In this document: piece by piece, positions 34,903 to 46,689 of the stretch
How positions within the stretch are numbered: the stretch's first letter is position 1
Layout: every line of letters begins with the position of its first letter
DNA from: Elmis aenea
Taxonomy: Eukaryota > Arthropoda > Insecta > Coleoptera > Elmidae
Reading direction: 5' to 3'
Assembly: GCA_947652605.1 (NCBI GenBank)
Contig: OX393581.1
Span: forward strand, 7,196,640 to 7,260,639
DNA length: 64,000 nt
Made by a program: the position numbers and the translations under genes
Notes under the pieces: generated by a model
The model's input: only the letters and a program-made list of their open reading frames with translations
Told to the model about the DNA's origin: nothing
The model's database searches: none

Positions 34903-35788
34903 CCTAAAGGTGATAAATTAATTTCAATTAAATCGTCTATAATGACGCATTATCAATCACCAATTTTTGTATTTCAAATAAATGCATAGAAACTTAACAC
35001 GACTCGCTAAAAAATTGTGATATCTCGGTATTTGTGTTGGCCGGACAAGTTCTCACTGCATTTCAGGCGCTAAAAATATCCGAGATCGCTCGATAAACCC
35101 ATTTCTAAACGTTTCACACCTAAGTTAATGCAAATTAATTAATCTTATTCAAATGAGTTGCAAATATATCACACGTAGTGCTTCAATTATTGCGTTTTTT
35201 TTTTTAAATTACCTGTACTTAGCGGATGCGATTTATTCCAGGAACTTCTCGCGAGCATCAGTCCGCATTTAATAAGGTTTGTTCCGAGAACACAATTATC
35301 CAGTCGTGTTTCGAAATTAATTATGAAAACCGTCAAAGTTGGTGCAATTTTGATGCTGCGTTACAGATTTATCATGATATAAATTTGACACGTAATTTTA
35401 ACGAGGGATATCAATAAAGTAGACTCCGGTTTTGATGTAATGTGTGCTAGCATAATTTGTGATGTTTTAAAGAAACAATAAATTTAAAGGACTTTAAAAA
35501 AGAAATTTTTACCCAAATTAAATCCCATCTCTGTACATAATGAAATCAATTTATTTCAATATCACAATTAAAAAATGAATTTCATTTCATTCATTTTTAT
35601 TTGCGAAATGTTTGTTAAAAACATTGCTTTTCACCTAAATTTCAACAGTGATACTGATAAGTATCTAACTTAAATGACAAACAAATAAAATATATACATA
35701 CCTATAATTTTTATATTATTTAATTAGAAAATTTTTAAATACCAATTGTCTCCTTTGATATACTTACAAAGCAAATTTGTTTTAAGAG
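34903..35788. other. unannotated AT-rich DNA
   Basis: No gene or repeat recognised. Confidence 0.45.
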
Positions 35789-36721
35789 TAGAGACTGTTG
35801 TACCATGGAACACGTTTGAGATTTTATTTTTTTAAATTTTTATTAATAATTTTTTTGAAATGAAAAATACGGTATTAACTAATGAAGATCGTTTTACAAC
35901 TTGCTGTTTGTATTTCTATGTTTTACTGCTCTATTAACAAAAAATAAATAAAATATGATGTTATGAAAAGTGTTCCATAGTACAACATGGTCATGTACCA
36001 TGGAACACACCCTCTTGTACATTGGAACACGGGGAAATGGCTGTAAAAAATAATTTAAAATACAGTTTTCAGTTCTACAAAGAATAATATTCCGGAATTG
36101 CGAAATGTGTCTTGACAAAATAGACAATTTAACATTGTTACACTTTGCAGGTTTCTGTAACTGATGTTTTTGTTCCGGGAACAGTCAAAACTGCTTCTAC
36201 AGCTTTTCTCATAGCATCTCGATCAATTGGGGCCCTCTTAACGCCACTCTTACTTCTTGGCATAGCGATTTGTTACAAAAAAAACAACAAAAAAGGGATG
36301 GGATTGTATATCTTGGAACATGTTCCATGGTACATGATGTTGTGTGTTTCAAGGTACAAGAGGGAGCGAAAATAAATAAAAATGTCGGCCTAAGCTAGTG
36401 GTTATAATAAAACATTAACTACAGTACATGAATCTACTCAACACAAGATCAGCAACACACTGATGATATCGTCAAACACAACTTTGTTTTCGGCAAAAAA
36501 ATCGATTAAAAACACTCGAAATATTTACTTTTGATACTTCTAAAACGGTTTCATCAACTCAACGCGCGTTTTCGAGTCAAACAATACAGATCTGTTGTTA
36601 GAGACACCTAGCGACATTCTTCAAATCATGGTGATGGATTTAGCCCGCCAAGTGCCAGCACTATTTAGAATCCGCAAATGTTCCAAGGTACACTATGCTC
36701 AAGGTACAACAGTCTCCCCTA
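35789..36721 (-). mobile_element. pogo/Tigger-like element, non-autonomous
   Basis: The left end is TA-GAGACTGTTGTACC (35789) and the right end is the complement of TA-GGGGAGACTGTTGTACC (36721). Both have TA, the target of pogo and other Tc1/mariner elements. The terminal motif TACCATGGAACA recurs inside in both orientations near 35970, 36000, 36315 and 36680. An N-terminal pogo transposase piece lies on the minus strand. The left end lacks three G's relative to the right. Confidence 0.75.
36138..36263 (-). pseudogene. pogo-like transposase N-terminus (psq helix-turn-helix)
   Basis: From ATG at 36261-36263 the minus frame reads MPRSKSGVKRAPIDRDAMRK then AVEAVLTVPGTKTSVTETC and stops at 36138. 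Insect pogo/Tigger and Jerky-like transposases begin with MPR..., a basic stretch and a pipsqueak helix-turn-helix (...M.KAV.AV...S...A), which binds the element's ends. The frame ends where the second and third helices should follow, and no DDE domain is seen. The proper start codon is kept. Confidence 0.7.
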
Positions 36722-37795
36722 CCTACACAGAATTTTTATCCTCTTTTATCACTTCAAAAATCTTAGAAATTTTAAAACTACATGGTCAATTAAAAGAACA
36801 AAATAGTGTAGACCCTAAAGCTAATTTCAAATTTGTTCCAAATTTCAGCTAATCTCCACCATTTTTAAATTAAACGGTAATAGGAAAACCATAAATTTAT
36901 TTTACGTATTTCTTCGGCATTTATCTGGAATTTTTACAACAATATATTGACTATAAAACATTTTACATAACAATATTATAAGGCCAAAGTTTCTTGTTAC
37001 TAACAAGGAAGGGCCTACTTATTACATCAAGAACACCAACATAAATATTCTTGATTCACATATATTCGAGATAGTTGTTATAAAAACGATTGAATTTTTA
37101 AAATGTGGCAAATTTTGCTTAAATTGCAAATTTCCAGTTTATTAAAAGATATAAATAACTTATCTCAATAAATGTGTGAATATAATTCCTTCTTAAAATG
37201 TCAACAATAGGTTGCTGGAGATCTAACCTCTTCAAACTAGCTACTCAGTCAACATTCTTGAATCACAAGTAGGTAGGTACTAATTTTTAGCTTTTTTTGA
37301 GATTTAAACAGGAAATCTTTTGTAATACGTAATGCAAATCTAACTAAAATTTGCTGGCATACCATCACCCTGGATAAGACTTTAGTAACAACTTATTGTT
37401 CATAAATAATTGCGCAATCATAATACATAATAATAAACAATAAAAAATAATATTAAATAAAATAAATTTTATGTCATATAACATTAAAACTAACTGCCTA
37501 GTAATAATTCACAAGCTGAGTAGATGAACAGTTTTCTGAGTGTCTTTACCTGTCTGTTCAATACCATTCGTTTCTTGCATACAAAATTTGGGAAATTAAG
37601 TATATAGGTTTAAACTCAAAATAAACACTTTTTTGTTGCATTTACCATCAAACAAATCTTGAACAATACTTTGAAGACCACCCACGTGTGTAAAGTTTGA
37701 TATCATTAATCCATATATCACAAAAAGTGGCAGGTGAGTTCAATTCAACATCAAGAGACGAACCCGTGTCGGAATATATTACATGATCTCGCTTT
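36722..37795. other. unannotated AT-rich DNA
   Basis: No gene or repeat recognised. Confidence 0.45.
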
Positions 37796-38109
37796 CACAT
37801 AACCAGTGATGTGAGTGTGTCATATGACCGCGTCATGACAGTTTGTCATGACGGTCATGACGTCACGTCACAATGATTTTAAATGACCGTGACCATTCTA
37901 AGCTCCAAAATTCAAAATTACAGTTTTTCTAACATCCAAAAATTACAGTTTTAAGTTTACATGGTGGTTGTCACTTGATTTGTGTTAATCTTAATTGCAA
38001 TATCGTTAATAAAAATGTAAATACCACTATATAAAGTATTCTGAAAGTTGGTAAACACAATGCGGAGAAAAGGGTATTTTACTTTTTTGTACGTTATCCT
38101 GCAAGTTCG

Positions 38110-38317
38110 CAGCAAAAGGTAGCTACTTATGGTTGCCAATTTTGTAGAAAGAGATACGGATTACATGCCACTAGAATGGCAGAACATTTAATTACAACAT
38201 GCAAGAAATGCCCAGAGCATGTAAAATTAGTTTACTCAAATAAAAATTTTATTAAAAAATGTTTAGCTCTCAGCATAAGTAGTCCAAAATCACCTTCAAC
38301 TCCCTCGACTTCTAAAG
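38110..38317 (+). pseudogene. hAT transposase BED zinc finger exon
   Basis: The plus frame reads VATYGCQFCRKRYGLHATRM then AEHLITTCKKCPEHVK. Cys-x2-Cys, His and Cys in these positions form a BED-type finger, the DNA-binding N-terminus of many hAT transposases. It is followed by a Ser/Pro/Thr-rich linker (SSPKSPSTPSTSK), where the nested MITE inserted. After the MITE the frame does not continue into a catalytic domain. Confidence 0.8.
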
Positions 38318-38620
38318 CAGGGGTGGCCAACCCGCGGCCCGCCTTGAACATTTTTCCGGCCCGCGAGATTCATCACACTTTTACAAAATATATTTATTTT
38401 ATTTATAATGGCCAAATTATTATGATATTATCTATGTTTACATGTAAGAATAATAGTAAACACAATAATAATAACTCATTATGTTTCAATTTTTCACTCC
38501 AAAAAAATGTCTATAGTGTATCTAAATCTAATATGGGGATATATAATTTTATATGTGGCCCGCGGAGTTATGATGCATTTCCAAAGTGGCCCCCAAGATC
38601 ATTTGGGTTGGCCACCCCTG
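38318..38620. mobile_element. 303-bp hAT MITE nested in hAT
   Basis: The termini CAGGGGTGGCCAACCC and its exact complement (38318-38333 and 38605-38620) are flanked by TTCTAAAG/TTCTAGAG (38310-38317 and 38621-38628, 7 of 8). Subterminal GCGGCCCGC and GGCCCGCGG extend the symmetry. It interrupts the BED exon, so it is younger than its host element. Confidence 0.93.
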
Positions 38621-38827
38621 TTCTAGAGCCTTCTCTGAAGGAATACAATACCCAGATAGAGATACTGATACTAATAATTCTGCTTTTTATTTATTATTCC
38701 TATTACATATATATTAATTTTATACCATTGTTATAAAAACAATCATAAATGACGGCCATATGACCGGTCATGACGGTCATGACGTCACAATCATAAATGA
38801 CCGTCATTTCACATCACTGCACATAAC

Positions 38828-39017
38828 TGATCCGAGTTGATCTGTTCTTTCTGTTGCCCTCTTATTCCTGCGACCACTGTTACACGCTACTCATTTTTAA
38901 AACCGTGATACCACATACTGGGTACAGAGCTACATTATCGTATTTTACTACTCGGTTTGTAATTGTAACTTGGCAACGAAATTTAAGACAGTTGCGATTT
39001 GGCAAGCCTAAAAGCTA
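38828..39017. other. short unannotated stretch
   Basis: Nothing recognised. Confidence 0.4.
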
Positions 39018-39065
39018 CCTTAATTTCGTTTAACGTTTTCGTTTTTGTTTCGTTCTCAGTCCCTG
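39018..39065. mobile_element. solo right end of the CAGGGACT hAT-like family
   Basis: ttaatttcgtttaacgtttt followed by cgttctCAGTCCCTG parallels the right end of the element 53055-54239 (ending cgttctTAGTCCCTG). No left end is present nearby. Confidence 0.75.
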
Positions 39066-40320
39066 GTTTAAAGTATTTTATACTTAATTATTTTTTCGTT
39101 TAAAAAAATCATATAGGTACGATTTTTCTACAAAAATTTCGTTCAAGAATTTAGCAAGGAAAATATGAACCATTTACATTGTACTATTTTTTGGTACGAA
39201 AACTCCAATATATTTTGGTTAGATTTTAGTAACTTTTATTATATTTTGTTGGCAACTTGAGTAATCATGTCAAATGTGTCAAACGTTTATTTATATTTTA
39301 ATGTTTATTTGTATATGGGTGCTTTTAGGATGTTTTAGAACCAGGTATCCGATTTTCACCCGGACTCTCCGAGTTTAAAACATCGTTTCTCTAGGCTCCG
39401 GGTTTCGTCATAGTACCAAAAATTAACTTAATCGAAAAAAACAGTACCCATACAAAAAATTGTATCAAAATATAACCGTGAGTCGGATATATCAATGAAA
39501 ACAAGAAATACGATATTGTCTATCTCTTTTTTCAAAATACTATGTTCACGCTTTGCTTCTGAATGTTATTATTCCGGGAAGTCGCGTAATTCGCCATGAT
39601 TTTAATTTTATTTATTACGTCGTATTATATCCATATAACAAAATGTTGTAATTTGCTTGTTTTTTGCTTTTTATGTTTCAACATTGCATATTTCCCACAG
39701 GAATTTTATTTTTATTACGAATTAAAATCCCGGAAAACTACTAAAATTAAGGTATGTTCCTTAATCCTCCTAAGCCCGTCATCGTCAACGGGTTTACATA
39801 AAACTGAAATCTAGGCACCCTAGTGCTTACACATAATTGCAAATGAACAGAAAACTACTACTTATGGCTGCTGTTCCATTGATAATGTTATTAAACAATC
39901 AATAACGAACTGATTTTTATTTCAGTTAACCTAACCCACAAATGACATGCGGTCAGATACAATTACAGTAAAATACGCATGCGCGCATACTAAATATTGG
40001 ATGGAATTTAGGACAGGTTTTAATTTCATACGATTTTTTCGTTCAAGATTCTTAATTTCTTATTGACACCGTACTAGAAAATAGTATACGATTTTCTTAA
40101 ATGAAAAAATAGTATAGTATAAAACAGACTTAAAACATACAAAAAAAGCAATTAGAAGTGATCCTCAGAAAGGCGACGATTTTGATTTATTCGACCCACT
40201 TAAAAATCTTTATTGTTTTCATCCGAGCCCGGTTGAAGTAGACACACTACATAGGTGAACAATTAAAAGCCTGCAGATAAAAAAATGGCCCTGCTTTTGA
40301 TAAAATCATTAACATACATT
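39066..40320. other. unannotated AT-rich DNA
   Basis: No gene or repeat recognised. Confidence 0.45.
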
Positions 40321-40342
40321 ATTGCACTTTCGAAAGTGCAAT
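40321..40342. repeat. 22-bp perfect palindrome
   Basis: ATTGCACTTTC followed by its exact complement, without a spacer. It stands alone in otherwise unique sequence. Confidence 0.85.
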
Positions 40343-41457
40343 TCCACATACTAACATCTATTTCAAATCAATAAATCTAGCAAAATCGTGATTTTAAAAG
40401 AGTCCAGAAACGATTTAATCCGTATTCAATTACTCCATTAATCAATCAAAATCCTTCGTAAATACGTTAGCCGAGAATGCATGGCAGATCTTATCAGCGT
40501 AACAAAAAACCCTCGCTAATTATTAACAGTATACCGAAGCAAGTCGACAAACGGGTACAAACATAACAAATGCGGTAATATATCATATGAACGCAGTGCA
40601 CCTTTAAACTTTTGCAAAAGCTCGTACCAATAATTCATGGCATTGTTGTGAAAGTACAAATATCTAATAAATAAGTCATTGTGGAGTTGAAACAGATTAA
40701 TGAACAGATTTATCTGTATTTGCTGATCATTCGTGATCGTAGCAACGCGGAGGCAATGAACTTTTCTGGCAAAGTACGCCAGTTTTGTGAGCAAGTGAGA
40801 GAAAATGGTGCTTCGAGCGTAAAAAATTGATACGTTGCTAATTTCAAGCGTGTGTTTTGCTCAGAGTCAGACTTAATCAGTTTAATAAGTTGCAAGTAAA
40901 CAGACAGCGTACGCCTTTAGGTCATGCGAAATTACTTCTTCGGAGTTGGAAACGCAATACTTGGAGGTAAAAATGCTGACCTAACTTAACATAAGGCAAT
41001 TGCGTTTCAATAAATTTATAAATTTGCCCAAATAGTAGAAATGGTCCGATTTAGCCTAAAGAAACCTCAGGTGTTGCGAACAAATCAGTTTTGTGTAAAA
41101 AATAATTGTTCCGCATTTGTAGGTTCCAAAAAAAATTGAAAGTATGATTCGTACTATTATACTAAATGCAATTTTAACAGCTTTCTGCCAAAGAGATGTA
41201 AAATGTGTTGAACGACTTAGCATGGAAATGACTATTTTATTTTAATGCAGTTTAAATAGCTAAGCAACAAAACTACATAATTTTCATAGCATTTATTCAT
41301 TATCGCAGCAAATAATTTGTGCAATACACACAAGGGAGGTTCACGATATATTGTCGCTAGAACCTGGTCAAGGCTGTGTTTATTGCATCAGGAACATCAA
41401 AAATAAATATTTTGCAGAGGTACACCTGCCGTAGATCAGGGTTGGCCAAGTTCTGTA
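40343..41457. other. unannotated DNA
   Basis: No gene is supported. CAGGGTTGGCCAAG near 41439 resembles a hAT end but has no partner. Confidence 0.4.
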
Positions 41458-42400
41458 TATACAGGGTTACGCAAAAGTATGAATCTATCTAGAATAATAT
41501 TGCAGATATAACAATGAAACTTTTTATCTAAGCGTTATGTAATTTTTCGGATTCGATGAAAATATTAAGGTTGCAATACGACTTCCGGTTCAACCAGAAA
41601 CGAACTCAAACTTTAAAATTGTAAATAGGACACCCTGTTTATTTTTACATTTTTGGATTCCTCTTAAAATTTGCTTTAAAAATGTATAAGGTGAATGTGG
41701 GTCTAAAGTCAACCGTTTTCGTAAAATTTACATTTTTATGAAGATTTTGAGAGATACAGCACTTTCAATATTTTTAACATTAAAGTTATTTAAAAAGGCA
41801 GTAGAATTTCGTTTGAAAATTGGATTAACAATAGATTAATTAACAATTTACGCTAGCTACATTTTTAAAATGTTATACAGGGTGTTTTTTACGATTGGCC
41901 AAGCTCGTCAAATTTGAAACATCGATAACTCTTTTTTTTTCAATATAACACCCTATACCAGTGGTTTCCAACCTATGAGGCGCGCGAGACTATTGCAAGG
42001 AGGGCGCGCAGCAGTTACCAAAATATCATTTTTGAATATAAACAATCAAAAAGAACTATCTTTATACAGAACATGGAGTATTGTTTTTTAGTCCATTAAA
42101 TAATTCTTATTTACCAGAACAGTATTTATGAAATTAGATTGTAACGAAAAGTGAGGGAGGCGCAATTTTTTTTTTATGAAAAATGGGGGCGGAGGTACAA
42201 AAAGGTTGGAAACCACTGCCCTATGCATTACATAGACTTGTAGAAAATTTGATTGTCTTTCAAAAACATTAACCATGTTTTATACCTAAACCTAAAACTA
42301 ATATTTTTCGAGTTATCGCGGTTTTATTGTGAATTAATCCGGCAACGTAATATTTTTCAGTAGGCTATGAAGGTAGACAGCGATCATTTTGAAGCAATTG
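41458..42400 (-). mobile_element. mariner foldback arm copy with nested MITE
   Basis: 41625-41950 and 42227-42330 are the reverse complement, with moderate divergence, of 50940-51375, the right arm of the foldback element. Shared blocks include tttggattcctcttaaaatt and caatagattaattaac. ACACCCTGTTT (41629) and ATACAGGGTGTTTTT (41876) are internal ends. A hAT MITE splits it at 41959-42218. Outer boundaries are uncertain. Confidence 0.7.
41959..42218. mobile_element. 260-bp hAT MITE
   Basis: The 16-bp perfect ends CAGTGGTTTCCAACCT (41959-41974) and its complement (42203-42218) are flanked by CCCTATAC/CCCTATGC (41951-41958 and 42219-42226, 7 of 8). No coding capacity. It interrupts a mariner arm. 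Confidence 0.95.
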
Positions 42401-42544
42401 AAAGATAAAAACAAGAATGTTTTTTTTCCTCACAAATTTTCGATTTTTTTTATAATGTAGATGTAATTTAACGATTTTTACAGTTAAGTGAAAATAAACG
42501 GAGCATTCAAAGATGGTGTACTTGTGCTTTATCGATCTGTCTAG

Positions 42545-42775
42545 CAAAGGTCGGCGAACCGGGGTAAATTACCCCAAGTGGGGTAAAAATTAAATTCTTG
42601 GGGGTAATGAGGACTCAACAGACATAAATAAAATTATATATAAAAAAAATCTTTTAATTTATTTTATCGCATTTATTTTATACTTTTTATATTAATAATT
42701 GTATTCTCGGTAAAAATGGATTTAATAAACCCTTTGAATTTTAATAATCTATGATATTCTGGGGGGATATTCTAT
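42545..42775 (+). mobile_element. solo hAT end (CAAAGGTCGGCGAACC type)
   Basis: Begins CAAAGGTCGGCGAACCGGGG and continues through ACCCCAAGTGGGGTA and GAGGACTCAA. It matches the inverted copy at 17217-17444. The right end is missing and a LINE fragment follows. Confidence 0.7.
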
Positions 42776-42807
42776 TTTGGAGAAATAGATAAAAAAAGTT
42801 CCTCGAT

Positions 42808-43175
42808 CCCTCGTCTAAACCCTTCGATAGAGTGCCAAGGGAAAAGATCTGGATAAATATTGAAACAAAGTACAGTGGGAGATGGATTATTAAATGCCAT
42901 CAAGAGTTTATATAAGAGTAGTAGAAATTATGTGCGAACCCAAAACAGCAGTTCCTATGAATTTATAACAACAGTGGGAGTAAGACAGGGAGGCACATTA
43001 AGTCCACTGCTCTTTGTTATTCTTATGGATAAAATAATTAAAGAATGTAAGCAAAACTCAAAGAAAGCCTACTGTGGTTGGAATAAACTAAAACCAATAT
43101 CCTTAACAGAATTAGCCTCTCCAGATGATGTGGTGCTATTAGCTAAAAGCGAAAAAGAACTAATGTTCAATTTAG
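42808..43175 (+). pseudogene. LINE RT palm fragment
   Basis: Plus frames read PFDRVPREKIW (42815-42850), then after a shift GLLNAIKSLYKSSRNYVRTQ, TTVGVRQGGTLSPLLFVILM and LASPDDVVLLAKSEKELMFN. These are RT motifs from the first catalytic Asp region through the (Y/F)ADD box, here altered to SPDD. The family is that of the copy at 46690-47640 (both contain GWNKLKPI.LT.LA). It is truncated at both ends. Confidence 0.85.
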
Positions 43176-43917
43176 TTTCGTTCGTTATTAAACTCAATAT
43201 ATTTAAACGTATCGTAATTATTGATCCTTTTAAATTTCACTTTCGCATTGTAAAACAACAAATCATTTTGATTATTTATCAAAATCGCTTGCTAGTTAAG
43301 GTTTTATCTCGACATAATACGTAACATTATAATAGATTTGTTATTGAAATTGCCAGATTTTTATCGCATGTCGCAGTTGTATTACCAAGTTTGTTTCTTT
43401 TCATACCCCGCCACGATTTTTTCAAGTTGCTTCATACAGTTTCAGTCATATATAACTGTTGATATAATCGAGTTTGCATTGTGTACAAAATGGTTCGTGT
43501 CATACACATATGAAGCAAATCAGACTTTTGTATCTTTTTATTTCGACAGTTGTTACAAAAACATATGTACTTCTTTCGTACTGGCCTCGTTTTCACAAAA
43601 GAAATTGTTATTGTATACGCTGTGTTTCGAAGACTATAGTTCACAGATGTGTTTTTAAATAAACAGCTTGTCTTTTATAAGTAATTGAAAGGTACTGCTG
43701 TCAAGAGTTGTAAAGTTTCTTACCAACAAATGAGCAATGCATCAGACCGATTCGCTTATTGTGAATCTGATTTGGTATGTTCGTGTAAAGATTTTAAGAT
43801 TTTACTTAAAAAATGAAGCTGTTTAGGATTTAAAATATTGACTATTTTAGTTTTTACCCTGTATTTGATGTGCAATGAATTATTTTTAAAAATTATAAAA
43901 GTTATAATGCTCTATAA
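43176..43917. other. unannotated AT-rich DNA
   Basis: No gene recognised. Open frames on both strands at 43340-43660 overlap each other and lack any motif. Confidence 0.45.
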
Positions 43918-44450
43918 CAGGGGTGGCGAACCTATGGCACGCGTGCCACAGCTGGCAAGTAGATAAATTTTATTGGCACGCGAAGAAATAGTTGCTTTTC
44001 TAAAATTTTTGGAAAATTAATACTTTTTTTTTTTAAATAATAAAATAATTACACAAAATTATATATATTTAAATAAAATCCATGCATTTTGTGTCGAAAC
44101 TATGCGAATTTCAAACATAATTAAAAGTATTTAAACGAGATATTGCTTCTCATACCTTCAAATATTTACCAAATTTTTTTTATTTTATAGAAAATCAGAC
44201 ACTTCAAATTGAAATAAATCAAATTCAATTGACTGAAGATTTAAACACAACTGTGGAATCAATATTGGGCAAAAGTATATTGACTTAAGGGAAAATTCTC
44301 TTACATTCTCACTTTAAGTAAGTATAAATGTGTAAGAATAAAAACATTGATTGTATTTATTCAGATTTTTGGTAAAAATGTCTTGTTTTTGTATTAGAAA
44401 CCCTGAGGAAGGATTGAAATAAATTAGAAATATTGGTGATCAATAAAGAG
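43918..44450 (+). mobile_element. hAT copy, internally deleted (GGCACGCGTGCC type)
   Basis: Starts CAGGGGTGGCGAACCTATGG and contains a 14-bp palindrome TGGCACGCGTGCCA (43935-43948). It parallels the left part of the hAT at 58823 through attgactgaagatttaa and ttgacttaagggaaaattct, but lacks about 170 bp between them. No right terminus is visible. Confidence 0.75.
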
Positions 44451-45402
44451 TTTTTTTTATGCCCTACTGAAGCCCTCAATAAAGACCACTTAACCCATTA
44501 AATTTATTTACCCTACTAAAAATAGGTTTGGAATTTTCTGTCTATTTATTGGAAAGTATTCGGTATTGCTGTTAAGTGTCTTTTGGGCCAGCCGATGTAG
44601 TACTGCATCTAAAAATAACTTTCTTTTAAAACAAGAATTTAATTGTTTTGTATTTCGTAAGTAGGTATATATTTCTATTGTTTCGAAAATATTCGGTGAG
44701 TTGTTGAACTCGTTGGGGAATGTAAATATTCTCGCTCTTAACTGACCATCAATCTAAAGCATGAGGATATAAATGTTGTCTCGCGAACAATGCAGTAAGT
44801 AAAATAGCAGCGAACTCGTGCCTATGGAACAAAGTTAATAAAGCAGATGGAGCGTAACATTACGAAAAGCAGAAAATTAATGGTAATCAATACAGCTCGG
44901 ACATCTTTTATGCCAGGTAATAGGATAAAACCCGAGTTATTAGAGCTATTAGAACAATTTACGTTAAAAAAAGATTGCAGAACGTGCCTGTACAATTTAG
45001 AAGCGTTTTGTAACGATAATAAAATAGCGGACTTACCAAATTGTTTGGTTGGAAATATCTTACGATGACCTACAATAAATTAATATTTCAGTGTCTACCT
45101 TCATGAAACAAAAAACATTAATTTAATACAAAAATTCATTTTTTGAAACCGCAAATTAGTTTGGTTTAGAATAAAAGATCATTATAATTGAAACAAATTT
45201 TTTTCCAATTGTAACAATATATTTTTACTTGCTTTTATAATGTTTAACAGACTGAATTTTGACAGATTTTGCAATGTAATTTGTGGTTAATGTCAAGTAA
45301 AGTTAATAATTAAATTGGGTTGAAGGAAGAGCACTTTAAAAATTAATTTGTTGCCTCGATGTATCTTAAAAAAATACTCAATACATTACAATCTTTTTGT
45401 GT
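44451..45402 (+). other. unannotated DNA with one 73-codon open frame
   Basis: The frame 44847-45068 begins with ATG and ends LEAFCNDNKIADLPNCLVG plus five residues. It has a CRTCL motif but no recognisable domain. It could be a real terminal exon, a transposon scrap or chance. I do not assign a function. Confidence 0.25.
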
Positions 45403-46508
45403 TTAACCCTTTACTGCGCAAATTTTTTGTTTTTGGTAAAAAAATTATATATTATGAAATTTTATGTGTAGAATTTGAAAAAAATTGTTGCTAATTTGTT
45501 AATTATTGTTAATTATTACAACGTTGCACATATGCATCATTTCGTCTTTTGGATATTATAAACTATGGAACTCAAAATTCAAAATGATGCACATGTGCAA
45601 CTTAAAATATGAAATGATGCATATATGTACTTATACTCATGTATTTTTTTATCAGGAAAATTGAAAAACAATATAAGTTTATGATTTCATTTATAGATGA
45701 AACGTTTTAAAACAATTTTTTAAACATAGGGCTGCACTACATTTTTCGCAAATAACAAGAGTAAAGTCTTTACATTTTGGTAGTTTACACCGAAGACGAT
45801 TATTGTGCCAAATTGGCCAATGTGCCAACTGGCTCAAGGGAAAAGTTTCTAATAAAAGTATAATCTTCGTCAAAAGATTCATCAAAATTATCCTCACTTT
45901 CAGATAAATTGGCAATAGCCTTCCCTCTTTTTGTGTGGGGGTCTTTTTTTCTCCCAAGTCGACATTTTAAAATTTTGAGTATCACTAGAAATATTTTTTA
46001 ACAAAGTTTAATAAAATAAAGGTAAAACAAACTATTTCATCTACAGAGTAATAGGTATATGTGTTGCACATATGCATCATTGTATTTTATATATACTTAA
46101 AAAATATACCGAATTTATAAAATGATGCACATTTGCAACACAACAAAATATTGCGATAATTATTTTATTACAGCTCCGTTATAATTGACAAAATTGAAAA
46201 TAAACCATTAAAGGTGTACATTACATGATAGTATTTTTTTCCAGTGGGAAATGCACAGATTTAAAATAAATTTTTGAATGTAAAAGTTGCCAAATAACAA
46301 AAACTGTACACGTGCGATTTCGCTAGCAACTTACAGTTGCAGAACTATTTGTACAGCCATCGACTGTATAGCAACTAACTAAACACCAATCAGAATATTT
46401 TGCAAATATGCTACAAGGTGTTTTCAACGATTAAACGCATTCAATGAATTTTCTTTGTATATTTTGTTTGCTGTTGCATATGTGCATCAAAATGCAGTAA
46501 AGGGTTAC
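45403..46508 (-). mobile_element. piggyBac element, internally deleted (second family)
   Basis: Left end TTAA (45403-45406) then CCCTTTACTGC; right end GCAGTAAAGGG (46494-46504) then TTAC, a decayed TTAA. The 11-bp ends are perfect. A motif like TTGCACATATGCATCATT occurs six times in both orientations (about 45524, 45582, 45612, 46060, 46122, 46472). The interior encodes piggyBac N- and C-terminal pieces on the minus strand. It differs in sequence from the element at 14041. Confidence 0.85.
45691..45985 (-). pseudogene. piggyBac transposase: N-terminus joined to zinc domain
   Basis: In one minus frame (45985-45800) an acidic N-terminal piece reads SESEDNFDESFDEDYTF. In the overlapping frame ending at 45691 the C-terminal cysteine-rich domain reads RLRCKLPKCKDFTLVICEKC then LCLKNCFKTFHL and a stop. 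The order C-x4-C, CxxC, C-x3-C, H fits the piggyBac zinc domain. The catalytic core of several hundred residues is missing between the two, a deletion parallel to that in the 14041-15674 element. Confidence 0.75.
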
Positions 46509-46689
46509 CTATTTTTATTCATGGAACGTGTATTTTTGTACAAGAAAGCAATAAAAATTGGTGTTTTTGGGTCTGAAAAACCTAAGTTTGAGGTTTTCCT
46601 TTTGGTCTAGCAAGTGTAGATTATAAAGTTACTTTTAGAATATGTAGTAACTTAAAATAATTTCTGTCTTTTATTTTTTAATAAAAAAA

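Larger units (their letters stand above)
37804..38819 (+). mobile_element. hAT element with BED finger and nested hAT
   Basis: Flanked by the perfect 8-bp duplication CACATAAC (37796-37803 and 38820-38827). The ends CAGTGATGTGA and TCACATCACTG are inverted repeats, and subterminal CATGACGGTCATGACGTCAC tracts occur at both sides (about 37850 and 38770). Eight-bp duplications and CAGTG ends define hAT. The interior encodes a BED zinc finger and is interrupted by a second hAT MITE (38318-38620). Most of the transposase gene is missing. Confidence 0.93.

Noticed and set aside
43338..43662. Overlapping open frames on both strands
   Set aside because: No recognisable domain and no support for either strand; likely chance in AT-rich DNA.
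44395..44445. CCTGAGGA ... GAAAT, a second hammerhead-like string
   Set aside because: No helix II can form between the two core parts and no matching helix I is seen.
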